Of a stretch of DNA of 41,868 bases, positions 41,839 through 41,868 are shown piece after piece; position 1 is the first letter of the stretch; every line of letters starts with the position of its first letter. Under the pieces are notes generated by a model. That model ran no database searches, was not told the DNA's origin, and worked only from the letters and a program-made list of their open reading frames with translations. The stretch spans positions 1 through 41,868 of the IMG/VR virus record IMGVR_UViG_3300005471_000261; one strand, written 5' to 3'. The stretch comes from a virus. A program made the translations under genes and the position numbers.

Positions 41839-41868
41839 CGCTCACTACCTCACGCAGGGTCACAAGTG

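Noticed and set aside
1-41868. tRNA, rRNA or insertion sequence elements
   Set aside because: No cloverleaf-like sequence, ribosomal segment or transposase with terminal repeats was recognised by eye; a tRNAscan or IS search would settle it.

Overview
The window is a long piece of a temperate, siphovirus-type actinobacteriophage genome. The DNA is strongly G+C-rich, GTG and TTG starts are common, and most genes overlap by 1, 4, 8 or 11 nt. Several families are typical of actinomycetes and their phages: WhiB, DUF397 with DUF5753-type XRE, DUF2637, DUF6221 and an r1t-type holin. The host is probably a filamentous or Micromonospora-like actinomycete (inference). Because tail genes lie left and early genes lie right of one integrase with what looks like an intact attP, the sequence reads as a free or circular phage genome rather than an integrated prophage whose attP would be split. 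Terminase, portal and capsid genes would lie left of the window.

Layout. 1-11.7 kb (+): head-tail connector end, gp10-like protein, tail terminator, major tail protein, tail assembly chaperones with a -1 frameshift site (CCCAAAC), tape measure (apparently an ATT start), a large minor tail protein, a small fibre protein, a GH25 plus metallopeptidase-like lysin with an internal ribosome site, and membrane proteins of the lysis set. 11.7-12.4 kb (-): a three-gene antisense cassette with its own leaderless-type promoter. 12.4-13.1 kb (+): r1t-like holin, an RHH-like protein and a 50-residue membrane protein, followed by terminators. 13.3-17.1 kb: an accessory region of small genes on both strands, including a DUF2637 membrane protein, a divergent operator/promoter and a cluster of tiny minus-strand genes. 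17.4-18.65 kb: an XRE/DUF5753 and DUF397 pair bracketed by two copies of one 20-bp dyad. 18.9-20.6 kb: a membrane protein and a DGQHR/ParB-like protein with a locally shifted frame.

20.6-23.5 kb is the integration and immunity region: attP with paired GGTACA repeats, tyrosine integrase, a 63-residue protein and an XRE repressor on the minus strand, facing a Cro-like gene and an excisionase-like gene on the plus strand. Both first genes appear leaderless and the intergenic region carries repeated GCATGC elements. From 23.3 kb to the right end runs a nearly unbroken early operon (+): many small unknown, zinc-ribbon or membrane proteins, MazG-like, DUF5131, MerR-like, WhiB, RecE-like, RecT-like, endonuclease VII, a replisome-organiser-like protein, RuvC-like resolvase, an FHA-domain protein and two HNH proteins.

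The early genes imply host-dependent replication with phage-encoded recombination (RecE/RecT plus two junction resolvases). Several cassettes with their own promoters and terminators (antisense genes in the lysis region, the 13.3-14.2 kb divergent pair, the 15.5-16.7 kb cluster, the XRE/DUF397 pair) look like morons that could be expressed in the lysogen. These are the best places to look for undescribed functions. All functional calls rest on reading the sequence and family memory; no database search was run.
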